Shown here: piece after piece, positions 21,357-30,638 of the stretch | Layout: each line of letters opens with the position of its first letter | How positions within the stretch are numbered: position 1 is the stretch's first letter | NCBI RefSeq assembly: GCF_013337765.1 | Contig: NZ_VBSB01000003.1 | Coordinates: 62,001 to 126,000, forward strand | From: Mycolicibacterium sphagni | GTDB taxonomy: Bacteria; Actinomycetota; Actinomycetes; Mycobacteriales; Mycobacteriaceae | DNA length: 64,000 nt | Reading direction: 5' to 3' | The notes under the pieces: model-generated | What the model was told of the DNA's origin: nothing | Databases searched by the model: none | Seen by the model: the letters and a program-made list of their open reading frames with translations, nothing else | Position numbers and translations under genes: made by a program

Positions 21357-23036
21357 GTGAACGAGGAGCTGTCACCTCCCGGGCCACTGGCCCCGGGAGG
21401 TCTGCGCGTGACCGCGCTGGGGGGCATCAACGAAATCGGCCGCAACATGACCGTTTTCGAGCATCTCGGCCGATTGCTGATCATCGACTGCGGCGTGTTG
21501 TTCCCCAACCACGATGAACCTGGTGTCGACCTGATCCTGCCGGATCTGCGGCTGATCCAGGGCCGGCTCGACGACATCGAAGCCCTGGTCCTCACACACG
21601 CCCACGAGGACCACATCGGCGCCATCCCATACCTGCTGAAGATGCGCGCCGATATCCCGGTGGTCGGCTCGAAGTTCACGCTTGCGCTGGTGGCCGCCAA
21701 ATGCCGTGAGCACCGGGTCAATCCGGTGTTCGTGGAAGTCGCCGAGGGACAGCGCAGCACCCACGGAGTATTCGAGTGCCAGTACTTTGCGGTCAACCAC
21801 TCGATTCCGGACGCGCTGGCGATCGCCATCCACACCGGTGCCGGCACGGTGCTGCATACCGGTGACATCAAGCTCGACCAACTGCCGCTCGACGGACGGC
21901 CGACCGACCTGCCGGGTATGTCACGGCTGGGCGATGCCGGGGTGGACCTGTTCCTGTGCGATTCGACCAATTCCGAGATCCCCGGGGTGGGGCCGTCGGA
22001 GAGTGAGGTCGGGCCTAATCTGCACCGGCTGATGCGCGGCGCCGAGGGCCAGCGGGTCATCGTGGCGTGCTTCGCCTCCAACGTCGACCGGGTGCAGCAG
22101 ATCGTCGACGCCGCAGTCGCATTGGGCCGGCGGGTGTCGTTCGTCGGCCGGTCGATGCTGCGTAATATGGCCATCGCCCGCGAGTTGGGCTTCCTGCACG
22201 TCGAGGATCGTGACGTCGTCGACATCGCGATGGCCGAGGAGATGACGCCGGGGCAGGTGGTGCTGATCACCACCGGCACGCAGGGCGAGCCGATGGCGGC
22301 GCTGTCGCGGATGTCGCGCGGGGAGCACCGCAGCATCACGATCACCTCCGACGACCTGATCATCCTGTCCTCGTCGCTGATCCCCGGCAATGAAGAAGCG
22401 GTCTATGGGGTCATCGACGGCCTGGCTGAGATCGGCGCCAGGGTGGTCACCAATCAGCAAGTACGGGTGCATGTTTCGGGCCATGCCTATGCCGGCGAGT
22501 TGCTATTTCTCTACAACGGGGTGCGGCCGCGCAACGTGATGCCGGTGCACGGCACCTGGCGCATGCTGCGCGCGAACGCCAAACTCGCTGCCCGCAGCGG
22601 CGTGCCGGAGGAGAACATCGTGGTGGCCGAGAGCGGCGTCAGCGTCGACCTGGTCGGTGGCCGGGTCGCCATCGCCGGTGCGGTGCCGGTCGGCAAGATG
22701 TTCGTCGACGGGCTCATCACCGGTGACGTCGGCGAGGCGACGCTGGGCGAACGGCTGATACTGAGTTCAGGATTCATCGCAGCGACGATCGTGGTGAAGC
22801 GGGAGACCGGGCGCCTGGCCGCACCGCCGCACCTGTACTCGCGGGGCTTCTCCGAGGACCCCAAGGCGCTGGAGCCGGCTACCCGCAAGGTCGAGGCGGA
22901 GCTGGAATCGCTTGCCGCCGACAATGTCACCGACCCCGTCCGCATCGCCCAAGTGGTGCGGCGCACGGTCGGCAAATGGGTGGGCGAGACCTACCGGCGT
23001 CAACCGATGATTGTGCCAACCGTCATCGAGGTTTAG
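21357..23036 (+). CDS. rnj: ribonuclease J
   Basis: RNase J is a metallo-beta-lactamase/beta-CASP nuclease with 5'-3' exonuclease and endonuclease activity in rRNA maturation and mRNA decay. The 559-residue product has the zinc motif H81-A-H83-E-D85-H86, the GDIKLDQ segment and the C-terminal HVSGHAYAGELLF beta-CASP motif. GTG 21357 (VNEELSPPGPL) matches the Rv2752c N-terminus, 25 nt after dapA. No clear ribosome binding site is seen. Confidence 0.95.
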   Translation: MNEELSPPGPLAPGGLRVTALGGINEIGRNMTVFEHLGRLLIIDCGVLFPNHDEPGVDLILPDLRLIQGRLDDIEALVLTHAHEDHIGAIPYLLKMRADIPVVGSKFTLALVAAKCREHRVNPVFVEVAEGQRSTHGVFECQYFAVNHSIPDALAIAIHTGAGTVLHTGDIKLDQLPLDGRPTDLPGMSRLGDAGVDLFLCDSTNSEIPGVGPSESEVGPNLHRLMRGAEGQRVIVACFASNVDRVQQIVDAAVALGRRVSFVGRSMLRNMAIARELGFLHVEDRDVVDIAMAEEMTPGQVVLITTGTQGEPMAALSRMSRGEHRSITITSDDLIILSSSLIPGNEEAVYGVIDGLAEIGARVVTNQQVRVHVSGHAYAGELLFLYNGVRPRNVMPVHGTWRMLRANAKLAARSGVPEENIVVAESGVSVDLVGGRVAIAGAVPVGKMFVDGLITGDVGEATLGERLILSSGFIAATIVVKRETGRLAAPPHLYSRGFSEDPKALEPATRKVEAELESLAADNVTDPVRIAQVVRRTVGKWVGETYRRQPMIVPTVIEV

Positions 23037-23059
23037 CCGACTACGGCCGCGCGGCCGGA

Positions 23060-23065
23060 TAGGCT
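23060..23065 (+). promoter_or_regulatory. -10 box of the MFS gene
   Basis: TAGGCT ends 9 nt before the ATG at 23075, giving a leader of about 2-3 nt. Confidence 0.45.
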
Positions 23066-23074
23066 CTCCTGCTT

Positions 23075-24334
23075 ATGACGCGTCCCGCACAAGGCGGAAC
23101 TTACCGCGCGCTGCTCACCCAGGGCACGTTCTTCAAAGTGGGCGTCCAGGTGAGCAGTATCTCGGCCGTCATCCCGTACATCGCGGATCACCTCGGCAGT
23201 CCGGCCGTCGTGGTGGCGCTACTGGCGCCGGCGTTCACCGCCGGAACCATGCTGGGAACCATCCTGGGCCCCAAGGTATTACGTCTGACGGATTCGGTCA
23301 CCGGCCTGCTGGTCGGCATCACGCTGACTCAAGCCGCACTGACCGCACTGGTTGCGCTCGATATCGCGTTGGCGCCGCAGTGGCTGTTCGCCTATCCACT
23401 GTTGTTGGCGTGCCTGCTGATCGGCACCGTCACCGGCAGCTCCCAGGTGGTCTCACCGATGGCCATGTCGGCGTTGCTGTCAGCCCAGGAACGGGGCGAC
23501 CTCATGCTGAAGCAGGCGGGATACAGCGGCGCACTGGTCGTTCTCATCACCGCCTTCACGGCGGGGCGCCTGCTGCCTGATGCGCCCCGATGGCACGACG
23601 CCGATCTGCTCTGGATCTCCGTCGCGGCAATGGTGGTGGGCGCCCTGTGCTGCGCGAGGTTGCGAGCCCCCGGCATGGAGCTGGCTAAGGGGCCGACCCG
23701 CATGGTCGACACGTTGCATGCCGGGCGGCACCACCTGCGCGCCAACCGCTGGCTGCGGCGGTTCCTGGCGACGAACCTGATGTTCGTCCCGGTGATCCTC
23801 ACGCCCACCTTCTATGCGATCTATGCGGCCGAATTCCTGGGCACCAGTATCAATGTCGATCAATTCCTGGTGTTCGTCGGCGTCGGGTTGCTGACCGGCA
23901 TACCGCTGTGGCGCGTCGTCCGCAGGAATCTGGGTGTCCGGGGTGTCTATACCTGCAGCGCACTGATCAGCGTGGCCGCAGCGGCCCTGTGCATCGCCTC
24001 GCAGCAGTGGCAGATCGTGCCGGGACTGTGGGCGTTCGGACCGGCGATGCTGCTCTCGGCGGTTGCGAACCAAGCCCTGCTACCGGCAGCCTACGACTGG
24101 ATCTTCGATCACGCCGACCCCGCGGACGCGGCCGTGCTGATCAGCTGTACCCACATCGTCATCAGCCTCGGCATGATCGTCGCCGGCTTCGCTCTCGGTT
24201 TGATCGCCGAAGGCGCGCCCGCGGTGTGGCCGCTGCTGACGATGCTGGTGCTCACCGTTGTCGCGGGCGTGGCCGGGGTGCAGGCCCCTGGTGGTCAGCG
24301 CGAGCGCAGCCAGCGCACGGCGCGGTCCCTGTAG
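23075..24334 (+). CDS. major facilitator superfamily transporter
   Basis: The 419-residue product is almost entirely hydrophobic with about 11-12 transmembrane helices and an MFS-like two-half arrangement split near residue 200 by a charged loop. The first loop segment ADHLGSPAVVVALLAPAFTAGTMLGTILGPKVL resembles the MFS helix 1-2 region. The substrate is not predictable. Its last 40 nt overlap the 3' end of the convergent N-demethylase gene. Confidence 0.75.
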   Translation: MTRPAQGGTYRALLTQGTFFKVGVQVSSISAVIPYIADHLGSPAVVVALLAPAFTAGTMLGTILGPKVLRLTDSVTGLLVGITLTQAALTALVALDIALAPQWLFAYPLLLACLLIGTVTGSSQVVSPMAMSALLSAQERGDLMLKQAGYSGALVVLITAFTAGRLLPDAPRWHDADLLWISVAAMVVGALCCARLRAPGMELAKGPTRMVDTLHAGRHHLRANRWLRRFLATNLMFVPVILTPTFYAIYAAEFLGTSINVDQFLVFVGVGLLTGIPLWRVVRRNLGVRGVYTCSALISVAAAALCIASQQWQIVPGLWAFGPAMLLSAVANQALLPAAYDWIFDHADPADAAVLISCTHIVISLGMIVAGFALGLIAEGAPAVWPLLTMLVLTVVAGVAGVQAPGGQRERSQRTARSL

Positions 24335-25278
24335 AGGCTCAGGCCCTTGTATTCGACCATGTCGTCCGGCAATTCGGCCAGCACCGCCGCGGTGCGCGCC
24401 CGCCACTCTTCGACGGTGGCAATGTCGGTCAGCGGCAACATGTAGCTGCGGATCAGAAAGCAGATCGCCCCGGACTCCGGCAGCCGGATCAGGTGCTGAA
24501 CCTCCACGCGCAGGTGGATCAGCCGGCCGAATGTCGCGTCGTCGACCGCGTCGAGGTGGTCGCGGTCGGGCAGCCATTCGGGAATGGCCTCGGTGGACAC
24601 ATCCAGCCGACGCCCCACCGTCATCGACCAGTTGGTGCGCCGGTAGATGTCGCCTGCCTGTAGGCGCATCAGGAATTCCCGCGCTCTGGTGATCACCCCG
24701 GTCTCCCGCAGCCGGGGAACCGGGCCGTGGATCTCGAGGAACGTCATCCCGACGTCGAAGCCGAACGACCAACCCGCGGCGAAGGTGACCACACCCGCGT
24801 CGGCGAACAGGTCGCCGTCGCGCTGGTCGAGCAGGACGATGTCCTCCTGCACCTGGCTCGCGATGTAGGCCAGCGGATCGCATGGCAGGCTCGACTCGTC
24901 ACCGATGACGAAATCCTGGGCGATACCCAGCAATTCGTTGCGCCAATGCCAGGTGTCGCCGTCGCGGGTCAGCGATATGGTCGCCGGGTAGGCGGTCGCC
25001 AGTTCGGTCATCAACGCCAGCATGGTGTCCCAGCAGGCGACGCGCATATGCGGGAGTACCGCGTGCCTTGATGGGTCGGCTGCCAGGATGCGGCGGCGCT
25101 CGGCGAGTTCGTGGGCGTACTCGCTGTCGATATCCACCACCCGCTGGCCCCACTGCCCGGTCGCGGTGGCGACGACGCCGCCGGCTGGCGCGATGTTCGT
25201 GCTGTAGCGGTAGGAATCTCCCGTGTACGGAAAAGGGAACGACGCCACCAGATCCGGTGCCGATACCAGCGGGCTCAT
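24295..25278 (-). CDS. heme-dependent oxidative N-demethylase (DUF3445) subunit
   Basis: The 327-residue product matches the DUF3445/HODM family, whose studied members are heme (PAS-like) subunits that oxidatively demethylate secondary amines such as dimethylamine. Recognisable segments are FPFPYTGDSYRYS, HVLPHMR-like motifs and the RRTNWSMTVGRRL stretch. ATG 25278 overlaps the reductase stop by 4 nt. It is the last gene of a three-gene coupled set (small subunit, reductase, heme subunit). Dimethylamine as substrate is inferred from family, not shown. Confidence 0.78.
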   Translation of the reverse strand: MSPLVSAPDLVASFPFPYTGDSYRYSTNIAPAGGVVATATGQWGQRVVDIDSEYAHELAERRRILAADPSRHAVLPHMRVACWDTMLALMTELATAYPATISLTRDGDTWHWRNELLGIAQDFVIGDESSLPCDPLAYIASQVQEDIVLLDQRDGDLFADAGVVTFAAGWSFGFDVGMTFLEIHGPVPRLRETGVITRAREFLMRLQAGDIYRRTNWSMTVGRRLDVSTEAIPEWLPDRDHLDAVDDATFGRLIHLRVEVQHLIRLPESGAICFLIRSYMLPLTDIATVEEWRARTAAVLAELPDDMVEYKGLSLYRDRAVRWLRSR

Positions 25279-26198
25279 AGCTCCAGCTCCAAACGGCCGG
25301 ACCCGCGCGAGACGCACGCCATCATCGAGTCGCGGCGCTCGTCGTCGCTCAGATACAAGTCGCGGTGCACCACTGACCCGGCGCGCACCGGCACTCGGCA
25401 TTCCCCACACACGCCCTGGTGGCACAGGTTGGGGATGGCATGTCCGCGGGCCGTCAATGACTCCAGCAGTGATACGCCCGACTCGACGGTGAAAACATCA
25501 CCGCTGCAGGATAATTCGACCTCGAACGGGTCGCCGGGCGCCAGGTCGCCGCCGAAGTGTTCGACGTGGATGCGGCTGGGCGGCCAGCCCAATGCGGTGG
25601 CGGCGGTAACGACGTCGTCGATGAATTGGCTTGGGCCGCAGACGTAGACATGCGTGCCGAACGGTTGGCTGGCCAGCTCGAGCGAGAGCTCGGACACGAA
25701 CGCCGTGCGGTCGGTGAAGAACGACGCGGAATCGGTAAGTGTGGCGATCTCGTCGACATAGGCACCACGGCCCTTCCGGTGGACGTAGAGCAACCGCACG
25801 TCACGGCCCCACCGCCGGGCGCTGCGCAGATGCGACACCATCGGTGTGATCCCGATACCGGCGGCGATCAAGAGGTGCCTGCTGGCACGCAGCACCGGGG
25901 CGAATGCGCTGCGCGGCCGGTGCGCGACGATGACCGACCCGATCGTCAGGTCCCGGTGAATCCAGCGCGATCCGCCGCGTCCCTGCGGGCATTCCAGCAC
26001 CGACACCACATATTCGCGGGGCGAGGTGGTCTCGCCGGTCAGCGAGTAGGCGTTGGCGCCGTCGGCGCACTGGATCACGATGTGGCTACCCGGGGTGAAC
26101 GACGGCAACACGGCGCGATCGGGGCTGGCCAGGGTCAGGGTCCTGATCCCGGGCACGCCGTCGTCGATCGCGACGACCTCCAGCGTCAGCGTGCTCAC
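25275..26198 (-). CDS. ferredoxin-NAD(P)H reductase with C-terminal 2Fe-2S domain
   Basis: The 307-residue product has a flavin-binding domain (YSLTGETTSPREY-like FMN/FAD segment near residue 55), an NAD(P)-binding AAGIGITPMVSHL motif and a C-terminal plant-type 2Fe-2S cluster site C-x4-C-x2-C-x(n)-C (CHQGVCGEC ... MMAC). This is the layout of phthalate dioxygenase reductase-type electron donors. GTG 26198 and the stop overlap both neighbours by 4 nt, so it very likely reduces the heme subunit encoded next to it. Confidence 0.88.
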   Translation of the reverse strand: MSTLTLEVVAIDDGVPGIRTLTLASPDRAVLPSFTPGSHIVIQCADGANAYSLTGETTSPREYVVSVLECPQGRGGSRWIHRDLTIGSVIVAHRPRSAFAPVLRASRHLLIAAGIGITPMVSHLRSARRWGRDVRLLYVHRKGRGAYVDEIATLTDSASFFTDRTAFVSELSLELASQPFGTHVYVCGPSQFIDDVVTAATALGWPPSRIHVEHFGGDLAPGDPFEVELSCSGDVFTVESGVSLLESLTARGHAIPNLCHQGVCGECRVPVRAGSVVHRDLYLSDDERRDSMMACVSRGSGRLELEL

Positions 26199-26707
26199 GG
26201 CGCATCGGCTTTGGTTGCGAATCCCAGGTGGGCGCCGAGCCGCCGGGACACGTGGTAGTAGACAAACAGCCCGCGCCCGCAGCCAGGACAGGAGATCTCC
26301 TCGGTCAATCCAGCGGGCGCGATGGTGGTGGTCCGGCAGTGCGCGCAATAGATCTCGCGGGTGGCCACTTCGGTACTGGCGACGGTGATCTCGTCGTCGG
26401 CTGCGCCGAGTTCGATCGCGCGGGCGCGCACCCGAAGGCACGCGTGGGCGGGACCGGCCAGGAGCAGCCGCCAGCCGACCAGAGCGTCGGCGAGATCGGC
26501 GTCCAATGCTCGACACGCCTCGGCAGCATCGGCGACCAGATGCACGCGATGCTCAGCGCTGATCTCGTCGGTCCAGCGCGAGGCGATCTCTTCGGCCTCG
26601 ACGCCGATGGCCAGCACCGTGTACTGGCGACCGGTCAGATCGGCGGTCGGACAAACGGGTTCGACGGCCCACGCCGGGAGGCTGGTGAGGTCCAGATCGG
26701 GTGTCAT
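26195..26707 (-). CDS. DmmA-like small subunit with two CxxC motifs
   Basis: The 170-residue product has an N-terminal alpha/beta region and a C-terminal zinc-ribbon or rubredoxin-like part with two pairs, CAHC and CPGC. It corresponds to the small protein annotated in related clusters as a dimethylamine monooxygenase subunit. ATG 26707 follows a TACGAT -10 box by 9 nt; GTG 26713 is an alternative start. Its stop overlaps the reductase start. The exact role (electron transfer or assembly) is unknown. Confidence 0.7.
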   Translation of the reverse strand: MTPDLDLTSLPAWAVEPVCPTADLTGRQYTVLAIGVEAEEIASRWTDEISAEHRVHLVADAAEACRALDADLADALVGWRLLLAGPAHACLRVRARAIELGAADDEITVASTEVATREIYCAHCRTTTIAPAGLTEEISCPGCGRGLFVYYHVSRRLGAHLGFATKADAP

Positions 26708-26724
26708 CGTCACCCGATCGTATG

Positions 26725-27540
26725 TCAGCGCTTGTTGGTGTACCCGGCGTCGACGGGCAGCGTGACCCCGGTGACATAGCGGCCGGCGTCGGAGACCAGG
26801 AAGTACACCGCGTTGGCGATGTCCTCGGGTTCCAGCGTCTGCACCGGCAGCGCATTGCTCATGTCCGGGCCGCCCTGCATCTGCTGGGCGAAGCCTTCCA
26901 GCCAGGACCGGGTGAACTCGTTGTCGATCATCGGGGTGTTCACCCCGGCCGGATGGACCGAGTTGACCCGAATATTGAACGCCGCAAGGAAATTCGCGTA
27001 CGCCCGCATCAGACCGACGACACCGTGCTTGGCGACCGTGTAGCCCAACGACCCGGCGACGGGCGCACCGATGCCCACCAGCCCGGCGACCGAACTGGTC
27101 AGCACGATCGCACCGCCATCGCCCTGCTTGATCATCGGCTTCATCGCGATGTCGACCGTGTGATAGACGCCGGTCAGATTGACGTCGATGACGTCCTGCC
27201 AGGCGCCGTCGTCGGCCATCGGGGCGATCCCGGCGTTGGCGATCACGATGTCGAGCCGGCCCAGTTCCTCGATGCCCTGGTAGACGGCGGCCTTCAGGGC
27301 CGACCGGTCACGGACGTCGGCCTCCCGGGAGACGATGCGAGCCCCGGTGTCCTCGACGAGCTTGACCGTGGCGGCCATGTCCTCCGGCGTGGCCAGCGGG
27401 TAGGGGACGCTCGCGATCTGGTCGCACAGGTCCACCGCGATGATGTTGGCGCCCTCGGAGGCCAGTTTCAGCGCGTGCGCGCGGCCCTGGCCGCGCGCCG
27501 CGCCGGTGATCAGGGCGACCTTGCCGTCAAGTTCACCCAT
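26725..27540 (-). CDS. SDR oxidoreductase, mycofactocin-coupled type
   Basis: The 271-residue short-chain dehydrogenase has the cofactor motif TGAARGQGR (12-20), the NAG motif and the S-Y-K triad in SSVAG and GYTVAKHG. The insert [15 protein letters not shown] after the second strand is the hallmark of the mycofactocin-associated subgroup, which keeps its NAD(H) bound and regenerates it with mycofactocin. It resembles Rv2750. It starts 5 nt after the ABM-domain gene, forming an operon with it. Confidence 0.88.
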   Translation of the reverse strand: MGELDGKVALITGAARGQGRAHALKLASEGANIIAVDLCDQIASVPYPLATPEDMAATVKLVEDTGARIVSREADVRDRSALKAAVYQGIEELGRLDIVIANAGIAPMADDGAWQDVIDVNLTGVYHTVDIAMKPMIKQGDGGAIVLTSSVAGLVGIGAPVAGSLGYTVAKHGVVGLMRAYANFLAAFNIRVNSVHPAGVNTPMIDNEFTRSWLEGFAQQMQGGPDMSNALPVQTLEPEDIANAVYFLVSDAGRYVTGVTLPVDAGYTNKR

Positions 27541-27545
27541 GACGA

Positions 27546-27860
27546 TTACGGACGAACCTGGCCCTTGGCCGGGTCACCGGCCGGGATGGCCTGCAACATC
27601 TTGATGTCCGGCGCACCGTCCAGGTGCTCGCCGATCGCGCCGAACAGGGCGGTCACGCCCGGCGCGGTGCTGTGCGTCTTGAGCGCGTCCTCGTCGGCCC
27701 ACTGCTCGACGAACACGAACGTCTTATCGCCCTCGTGTACGGCATACAGGTCGCAACCAGGCTCTTCATGGACCGCGGCGACGGCCGTCTTGCAGGCTTC
27801 GCGCACGACATCGACGGATTCGGGCTTGACGGTGAAGCTGGCAACGACGACGACGGGCAT
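27546..27860 (-). CDS. antibiotic biosynthesis monooxygenase (ABM) domain protein
   Basis: The 104-residue product is a single ABM/YgiN-like ferredoxin-fold domain ([13 protein letters not shown] ... [28 protein letters not shown]). Members are small quinol monooxygenases or dimeric heme/polyketide-handling enzymes. ATG 27860 has GAGGAG upstream on the minus strand. It heads the operon with the SDR and corresponds to Rv2749. The substrate is unknown. Confidence 0.85.
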   Translation of the reverse strand: MPVVVVASFTVKPESVDVVREACKTAVAAVHEEPGCDLYAVHEGDKTFVFVEQWADEDALKTHSTAPGVTALFGAIGEHLDGAPDIKMLQAIPAGDPAKGQVRP

Positions 27861-27924
27861 GAGCGAGCTCCTCGGAAGTAGGTGTGACGGCGCTTACGTT
27901 AGCCCTGCTTCGTATCGCCGCACG

Positions 27925-27979
27925 ATGGGGTCCCGGTAGGCGGGTGAGGGCCCCATAAACGGCCTTTGTTGGCCTTTGT
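27925..27979 (+). other. ABM-ftsK divergent gap: hairpin and tandem 10-mer
   Basis: The 197-bp gap between the divergent genes contains a stem ATGGGGTCC/GGGCCCCAT (27925-27933, 27948-27956, one G.U) and two copies of GGCCTTTGT with 10-bp period (27961-27969, 27971-27979). No gene is seen here. The role is unknown. Confidence 0.5.
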
Positions 27980-28044
27980 CGCAGTCTGGCAACGACGCGC
28001 CGTGTTACGGGTGTTGTGGGTGGTGCAGATGGGGTAATTGCGAC

Positions 28045-28050
28045 TAGGCT
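28045..28050 (+). promoter_or_regulatory. -10 box of ftsK, leaderless
   Basis: TAGGCT ends 7 nt before the ATG at 28058. This also decides the start: an in-frame codon at 28016 lies upstream of the promoter element. Confidence 0.55.
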
Positions 28051-28057
28051 TGCCCGC

Positions 28058-30577
28058 ATGGCGAACAAGACGGCCGCTCGCTCAAGCGCGCGAACGACCA
28101 GGTCAAAGGGTACGTCGCGACCGGCAAAGCCGGCCCCGCGGCGTAAGCCTGCCAAGAAGCGCAACTCCTCGCCGGTCGCCACCGCCGCAGCAGCCAGTGG
28201 GCGGGCTGCGCGGGCGACCTGGCTGATGTTGGCCAAGGGGGCCGGCTCGACCGCCCGTTCGGTCGGTCGAGCCGGTGACATCGAGCCCGGTCATCGCCGC
28301 GACGGACTGGCACTCGGGCTGCTTGCCGTCGCGGTCGTGATCGCCGCCAGTTCCTGGTTCGACGCCGCCCGCCCGGTGGGCGCCTGGATCGACTCGGTGC
28401 TGCGCACCCTGGTCGGCGGTGCCGTGGTGCTGCTGCCCGTCATCATCGCCGTCATCGCGGTGCTGCTGATGCGCACCGAACCCAACCCGGACGCCCGGCC
28501 ACGCTTGATCCTGGGCTGCGCCATGATCGCCCTGCCGGTGCTGGGCCTGTGGCACCTGTGGTCGGGTGCGCCGCAGGATCCGGCCGCCCGGCAGCGCGCC
28601 GCCGGCTTCATCGGTTTCGCGATCGGCGGCCCGCTGTCCGACGGGTTGACCCCGTGGATCGCCACCCCGCTGCTCATCATCGCCACACTGTTCGGGGTGC
28701 TGCTGCTGACCGGCACCACGATCCGCGAGGTGCCCGAGACGCTCTATGCGATGTTCAGCACGCGCGGCCGCTATGACGAAGACGACGAGTACGACGACGA
28801 GTACGACGAGCCCGCCGCCGCCGAAGTGGCTGAGCCGGACGACTTCTCCGACGGCTACTACGACGACCCGCGGTCCTACACCGACGAGGCGCCTGCCTGG
28901 CCGGGGGCGAAGGGGCCGGTGGGCACGCCGCTGGACAACTATCCGCTCGAGGAGGATGCGCCGACGGTTCCCGAACCGGTGAAGGCGCGGCGCAAGAAGC
29001 CGGCTCCCAAGGAAGACATCGTCGAGGCGGACGTTGCCAAGCAGGACACCAAGGTTCTCGATCGGGTGGTCGAAGGTCCCTACACCCTGCCGTCGCTGGA
29101 TCTGCTGGTGGCGGGTGACCCGCCGAAGCGGCGCAGCCCGGCCAATGACCAGATGGTGGAGCGGATTTCGTCGGTCCTGCAGCAGTTCAAGGTCGACGCC
29201 TCGGTCACCGGCTGCACCAGGGGCCCGACCGTCACCCGCTACGAGGTCGAGCTCGGCCCCGGCGTCAAGGTCGAGAAAATCACTGCGCTGCAACGCAATA
29301 TCGCCTACGCGGTGGCCACCGAGAGCGTCCGGATCCTGGCGCCGATCCCGGGTAAATCGGCCGTCGGCATCGAGGTGCCGAACACCGACCGCGAAACGGT
29401 CCGTCTCGCAGACGTTCTCACGGCGCCGTCCACCCGTGGCGATCACCGTCCGCTGGTGATCGGGCTGGGCAAGGACATCGAGGGTCACTTCGTCTCCGCC
29501 AACCTGGCCGATATGCCGCACCTGCTGGTGGCCGGTTCGACCGGCTCGGGCAAGTCCAGCTTCGTCAACTCGATGCTGGTCTCGCTGCTGGCCCGCGCCA
29601 CCCCCGAAGAAGTGCGGATGATCCTCATCGACCCGAAGATGGTCGAACTCACGCCCTATGAGGGCATCCCGCACCTGATCACGCCGATCATCACCCAACC
29701 CAAGAAGGCCGCCGCCGCGCTGGCCTGGCTGGTCGAGGAGATGGAACAGCGCTACCAGGACATGCAGGCATCGCGGGTGCGCCACGTCAAGGACTTCAAC
29801 GCCAAGGTGCGCTCCGGGGAGATCACCGCGCCGCTGGGCAGCCAGCGGGTGTACAAGCCGTACCCGCTGATCCTGGCGGTCGTCGACGAGCTGGCTGATC
29901 TGATGATGACCGCGCCCCGTGACGTCGAAGAAGCCATCGTGCGGATCACCCAGAAGGCCCGCGCGGCCGGTATCCACCTCGTGCTGGCCACCCAGCGGCC
30001 GTCGGTCGACGTGGTCACCGGCTTGATCAAGACCAACGTGCCGTCGCGGCTGTCGTTCGCGACGTCATCGCTGACCGACAGCCGGGTCATCCTCGACCAG
30101 CCGGGTGCCGAGAAGCTGATCGGCATGGGCGACGGCCTGTTCCTGCCGATGGGCGCCAGCAAGCCGGAGCGGCTGCAGGGCGCCTACGTCAGCGACGAGG
30201 AGATCCAAGCCGTCGTGCAGGCGTGCAAGGACCAGGCCGAGCCGGAGTACACCGAGGGCGTCACCGCCGCCAAGCCGACCGGGGAACGCACCGACGTCGA
30301 CCCCGACATCGGTGACGACATGGACGTCTTCCTGCAGGCCGTCGAGTTGGTGGTGTCCAGCCAGTTCGGCTCGACCTCGATGCTGCAGCGCAAGCTGCGG
30401 GTTGGGTTCGCCAAGGCCGGCCGGCTGATGGACCTGATGGAGACCCGCAACATCGTCGGGCCCTCGGAGGGATCCAAGGCCCGCGAGGTGCTGGTCAAAC
30501 CTGACGAGCTGGCCGCGACGCTGATGCTGATCCGCGGTGGCAGCGCCGACGATGATGACGACGACGAGGACTACTAG
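28058..30577 (+). CDS. ftsK: DNA translocase FtsK
   Basis: FtsK pumps chromosomal DNA at the division septum and coordinates dimer resolution. The 839-residue product has a basic N-terminus, four transmembrane helices (about residues 85-240), an acidic linker and the motor domain with Walker A GSTGSGKSS near residue 490 and Walker B ILAVVDELADLM. A C-terminal winged-helix gamma domain (STSMLQRKLRVGFAKAGRLMDLME) reads KOPS-type sites, and the protein ends in an acidic DDDDDEDY tail. ATG 28058 is supported by the -10 box. Repeat A begins 8 nt after the stop. Confidence 0.96.
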   Translation: MANKTAARSSARTTRSKGTSRPAKPAPRRKPAKKRNSSPVATAAAASGRAARATWLMLAKGAGSTARSVGRAGDIEPGHRRDGLALGLLAVAVVIAASSWFDAARPVGAWIDSVLRTLVGGAVVLLPVIIAVIAVLLMRTEPNPDARPRLILGCAMIALPVLGLWHLWSGAPQDPAARQRAAGFIGFAIGGPLSDGLTPWIATPLLIIATLFGVLLLTGTTIREVPETLYAMFSTRGRYDEDDEYDDEYDEPAAAEVAEPDDFSDGYYDDPRSYTDEAPAWPGAKGPVGTPLDNYPLEEDAPTVPEPVKARRKKPAPKEDIVEADVAKQDTKVLDRVVEGPYTLPSLDLLVAGDPPKRRSPANDQMVERISSVLQQFKVDASVTGCTRGPTVTRYEVELGPGVKVEKITALQRNIAYAVATESVRILAPIPGKSAVGIEVPNTDRETVRLADVLTAPSTRGDHRPLVIGLGKDIEGHFVSANLADMPHLLVAGSTGSGKSSFVNSMLVSLLARATPEEVRMILIDPKMVELTPYEGIPHLITPIITQPKKAAAALAWLVEEMEQRYQDMQASRVRHVKDFNAKVRSGEITAPLGSQRVYKPYPLILAVVDELADLMMTAPRDVEEAIVRITQKARAAGIHLVLATQRPSVDVVTGLIKTNVPSRLSFATSSLTDSRVILDQPGAEKLIGMGDGLFLPMGASKPERLQGAYVSDEEIQAVVQACKDQAEPEYTEGVTAAKPTGERTDVDPDIGDDMDVFLQAVELVVSSQFGSTSMLQRKLRVGFAKAGRLMDLMETRNIVGPSEGSKAREVLVKPDELAATLMLIRGGSADDDDDDEDY

Positions 30578-30584
30578 CGTTTGG

Positions 30585-30638
30585 TTGAGCGCTCACGTGT
30601 CATATTCCACCCGGGAATGACACCTGAGCGCTCACTCA
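30585..30638. repeat. palindromic direct repeat A flanking the DUF559 gene
   Basis: This 54-bp element is a long imperfect palindrome: left arm 30586-30608 pairs with right arm 30614-30634, with TGAGCGCTCA at both tips, GTGTCAT inside and one mismatch plus a 2-nt bulge. It is about 80% identical, in the same orientation, to repeat B at 31545-31598. Its right end contains the stop codon of the DUF559 gene (30636-30638). It may also terminate ftsK transcription. Confidence 0.85.

Noticed and set aside
28103..29977. 624-residue open frame antisense to ftsK
   Set aside because: It has shadow composition, no family features, and sits fully opposite a certain gene.
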